Of a stretch of 6,727 nt of DNA, positions 5,185 through 6,727 are shown piece after piece. Made by a program: the position numbers and the translations under genes. Numbering within the stretch: position 1 is the first letter of the stretch; each line of letters begins with the position of its first letter. The notes beneath the pieces were generated by a model that saw only the letters and a program-made list of their open reading frames with translations, had not been told where the DNA came from and did not search any database. Location of the stretch: the NCBI GenBank assembly GCA_902782805.1, contig CACZON010000038.1, positions 1-6,727 of the forward strand, read 5' to 3'. The DNA is from Oscillospiraceae bacterium (lineage in GTDB: Bacteria; Bacillota; Clostridia; Oscillospirales; Acutalibacteraceae).

Positions 5185-6210
5185 TTATCGAATCAGCATC
5201 GCGTCGCCGAAGGAGAAAAAGCGATACTTTTCTTCTACGGCAATCCGATAGGCGTTTAAGATGTTTTCTCTGCCCGCGAGCGCGGAAACGAGCATGATCA
5301 GCGTGCTTTCCGGAAGATGGAAATTCGTAATCAGCGCGTCCAGAACGCGGAACCGGTAGCCGGGATAAATAAAGATATCCGTCCATCCGTCGCATTCGGC
5401 GATGCTCCCGTGCTGCAGCGCGGCGGATTCAACCGTCCGGCAGCTCGTTGTGCCGACGCAGATAACGCGTCCGCCGCCGGCCTTCGTTTCGTTGATGATC
5501 GCGGCGGCCTCGGCGCCGATATGATAATGCTCCGAATGCATTTTGTGATCGAGGATATTCTCCGCGCTGACCGGGCGGAACGTCCCGAGCCCTACGTGCA
5601 GGGTGACGAACGCGGTCCGGATTCCTTTTGCGCGGATCTTTTCGAGCAGCTCGTTCGTAAAGTGCAGCCCGGCCGTCGGCGCGGCGGCGGAGCCGATCTC
5701 GCGTGAATAAACCGTCTGATACCGTTCTTTATTTTCGAGCGGCGCCGTAATATAGTGCGGGAGCGGCATCTGACCGATCTTGTCGAGCAGCGAGTAGAAA
5801 TTGCCTTCGTACGCAAATTTCACGATCCGGTTGCCCTCTTCGGTAACGCTTTCCACCTGCGCTTCGAGCGCCCCATCCCCGAACGAAAAGCGGCTTCCGG
5901 GTTTCGCGCGCCGCCCCGGTCCGGCCAGCGTCTCCCAACGATCGTCGCCGAGGGGATTGAGCAGCAGAAATTCCACCTTTGCCCCGCCGCCTTCCTTGAT
6001 CCCGTAAAGTCGCGCCGGAAGGACGCGGGAATCGTTGAGGACGAGGCAGTCGCCGGGATTTAAGTACTCTACGATCTCATAAAAACGGCGATGCTCGATC
6101 TCCCCCGTTGTCTTGTCGAGGACCATCAGGCGCGAAGCGTCGCGCGGTTCCGCGGCGTGCTGTGCGATCAGCTCCTGCGGCAGATCGTAGTAAAAATCCT
6201 TCGTTTTCAT
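5185..6210 (-). CDS. queA: S-adenosylmethionine:tRNA ribosyltransferase-isomerase
   Basis: 341 residues from the chosen start. QueA moves the ribosyl part of S-adenosylmethionine onto preQ1-modified tRNA, making epoxyqueuosine, the step after Tgt. Family marks, numbered from this start, are DFYYDLPQELIAQ (5-17), SRLMVLD (26-32), LVLNDSRVLPARL (56-68), GSAAAPTAGLHFT (173-185), LHVGLGTFRPV (204-214), HSEHY (225-229), and FIYPGYRFRVLDALITNFHLPESTL (280-304 region). The C terminus is FFSFGDAMLI. The ATG at 6210 matches the usual QueA N terminus but has no ribosome binding site at normal distance. A TTG four codons earlier (6222-6220) lies ten bases after GGGAG (6237-6233) and may be the real start. 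The frame stays open to an ATG at 6273, which lacks a ribosome binding site and would add unfamiliar residues. First gene of queA-tgt, with a good promoter at 6309-6337. Confidence 0.95.
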   Translation of the reverse strand: MKTKDFYYDLPQELIAQHAAEPRDASRLMVLDKTTGEIEHRRFYEIVEYLNPGDCLVLNDSRVLPARLYGIKEGGGAKVEFLLLNPLGDDRWETLAGPGRRAKPGSRFSFGDGALEAQVESVTEEGNRIVKFAYEGNFYSLLDKIGQMPLPHYITAPLENKERYQTVYSREIGSAAAPTAGLHFTNELLEKIRAKGIRTAFVTLHVGLGTFRPVSAENILDHKMHSEHYHIGAEAAAIINETKAGGGRVICVGTTSCRTVESAALQHGSIAECDGWTDIFIYPGYRFRVLDALITNFHLPESTLIMLVSALAGRENILNAYRIAVEEKYRFFSFGDAMLIR

Positions 6211-6259
6211 ATTTTCATTCAATGCAGTTCGTCTCCCAAAAGAAATAATCGATCGTTCA

Positions 6260-6288
6260 TTGACAGATTCCATAAAAGAATGTAAAAT
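6260..6288 (+). promoter_or_regulatory. Sigma-A promoter of asd
   Basis: A perfect -35 TTGACA (6260-6265), a 17-base spacer, and -10 TAAAAT (6283-6288, 5/6 match). The predicted start is near 6295, with a leader of about 72 bases to the asd ATG. The leader is too short for a lysine riboswitch or T-box. The -10 lies inside a perfect palindrome, and the whole promoter faces the queA promoter on the other strand. Confidence 0.8.
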
Positions 6289-6293
6289 ACATT
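6279..6293. repeat. Perfect 15-base palindrome over the asd -10
   Basis: AATGTA (6279-6284), AAA, TACATT (6288-6293). It covers the whole asd -10 and lies roughly 9-23 bases downstream of the predicted queA start, so one bound protein could affect both genes. In the queA leader RNA it would also form a small hairpin. It is AT-rich, so chance cannot be excluded. No regulator family can be assigned. Confidence 0.45.
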
Positions 6294-6308
6294 AAATACA
6301 GCCTTATC

Positions 6309-6337
6309 ATTATATTCGATTTTCCTTTTGTTTTCAA
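6309..6337 (-). promoter_or_regulatory. Sigma-A promoter of queA-tgt
   Basis: On the minus strand, -35 TTGAAA (6337-6332), a 17-base spacer, and a perfect -10 TATAAT (6314-6309). The predicted start is near 6302, giving a leader of 80-92 bases depending on the queA start. I see no preQ1 riboswitch-like sequence in that leader. The transcript passes directly through the asd promoter. Confidence 0.8.
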
Positions 6338-6352
6338 TCTTTTTTTCTCCCG

Positions 6353-6360
6353 AAGGAGGT
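6353..6360 (+). promoter_or_regulatory. Ribosome binding site of asd
   Basis: AAGGAGGT, a near-perfect match to the 16S rRNA 3' end, six to seven bases before the ATG at 6367. It decides the asd start and predicts efficient translation. Confidence 0.9.
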
Positions 6361-6366
6361 TTTTCG

Positions 6367-6727
6367 ATGAAAGAGAAATACAGAGTCGGAATTATCGGCG
6401 CAACCGGCATGGTCGGCCAGCGCTTTATTACGCTGCTTGCAAATCATCCCTGGTTCGAGATCAACGCCCTTGCCGCTTCCGGGCGCTCCGCCGGCAAGAG
6501 CTACGTTGAAGCGCTCGGCCCCCGCTGGATGATGTCGACGCCGATTCCGGAGAAAGTCCGCGAAATGACCGTTTACGACGCGACGGCCGATTTGGCGTCA
6601 ATCGCCGAAAAGGTCGATTTCGTCTTCTGTGCGGTCAATATGAAAAAAGACGAAATCCGCGCGCTGGAAGAAGCCTACGCGAAAGCGGAGGTCCCCGTGA
6701 TCTCCAACAACAGCGCCAACCGTTTTA
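6367..6727 (+). CDS. asd: Aspartate-semialdehyde dehydrogenase, archaeal type (5' part)
   Basis: The first 120 codons; the gene runs off the right edge. Asd reduces aspartyl-4-phosphate to aspartate semialdehyde with NADPH. This is the branch point to lysine, diaminopimelate (for peptidoglycan and, in spore formers, dipicolinate), threonine and methionine. The N-terminal Rossmann fold is clear: YRVGIIGATGMVGQRFITLL with the GATGMVGQ nucleotide loop, then LAASGRSAGK, and a VDFVFCAVNM strand before SNNSANR at the very end. The opening and the 'HPWFE' stretch match the archaeal/fungal-type Asd group, which many Clostridia use, rather than the Escherichia coli type. The catalytic cysteine would lie beyond the window. 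The start is set by the strong ribosome binding site at 6353-6360. It is transcribed divergently from queA. Confidence 0.95.
   Translation, partial: MKEKYRVGIIGATGMVGQRFITLLANHPWFEINALAASGRSAGKSYVEALGPRWMMSTPIPEKVREMTVYDATADLASIAEKVDFVFCAVNMKKDEIRALEEAYAKAEVPVISNNSANRF

Noticed and set aside
4044..5297. A 417-codon open frame on the plus strand opposite tgt and the end of queA
   Set aside because: It is entirely antisense to two unmistakable genes, has no recognisable domain, and arises from the GC-biased third positions of tgt. The same explanation covers the other long frames opposite mrp, cotJC and queA.
6211..6273. Upstream extension of queA to the ATG at 6273
   Set aside because: There is no ribosome binding site, the added 21 residues do not resemble QueA, and the stretch overlaps the asd -35 and palindrome.
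6223..6302. preQ1 riboswitch ahead of queA
   Set aside because: I see no preQ1-type stem followed by an A-rich tail pairing into its loop; only the small AT palindrome is present. queA and tgt are also not typical of the genes I would expect under this control.
6295..6366. Lysine riboswitch or T-box in the asd leader
   Set aside because: The leader is only about 72 bases, mostly poly-pyrimidine, with no terminator/antiterminator pair or T-box core visible.

Overview
The window looks like a piece of chromosome from an endospore-forming member of the Clostridia (Bacillota). Four things point there: a three-gene cotJ spore-coat operon, a SpoIIM-type engulfment protein, the queA-tgt-yajC-(small membrane protein) order familiar from Firmicutes, and strong AGGAGG-type ribosome binding sites with sigma-A-like promoters. 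Coding DNA is fairly GC-rich, while several intergenic stretches are sharply AT-rich. I see no insertion sequence, CRISPR array, tRNA, rRNA or phage gene.

Layout, left to right. All complete genes are on the minus strand. (1) Bases 1-634: the first codons of an unidentified gene, 10 bases downstream of a SpoIIM-like membrane protein gene. (2) Bases 635-1046: about 410 bases with no clear gene. They hold scraps of plus-strand reading frame, an AT-rich block with inverted repeats and promoter-like hexamers facing both ways, and a GC-rich nested hairpin. (3) Bases 1047-2118: the cotJA-cotJB-cotJC operon, tightly packed and probably translationally coupled. (4) Bases 2200-2238: a strong, symmetrical intrinsic terminator separating cotJ from the upstream unit. 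(5) Bases 2248-3947: yajC, a four-helix membrane protein of the TIGR04086 type and an Mrp/NBP35-type Fe-S ATPase, read from a near-consensus promoter at 3980-4008. (6) Bases 4035-6210: queA and tgt, the last step and the base-exchange step of queuosine tRNA modification. (7) Bases 6211-6366: the queA/asd intergenic region, with two good promoters that face each other. (8) Bases 6367-6727: the start of an archaeal-type asd on the plus strand, cut by the window edge.

Most of this is conserved core content: tRNA modification, Sec-associated protein, Fe-S carrier, sporulation and amino-acid biosynthesis. I found no convincing new multi-gene system. The parts most worth a second look are non-coding: the face-to-face queA/asd promoters with a perfect palindrome over the asd -10, and the 635-1046 region, where a plus-strand promoter precedes a highly structured segment ending in a T-rich tail. 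The latter is a possible small RNA.
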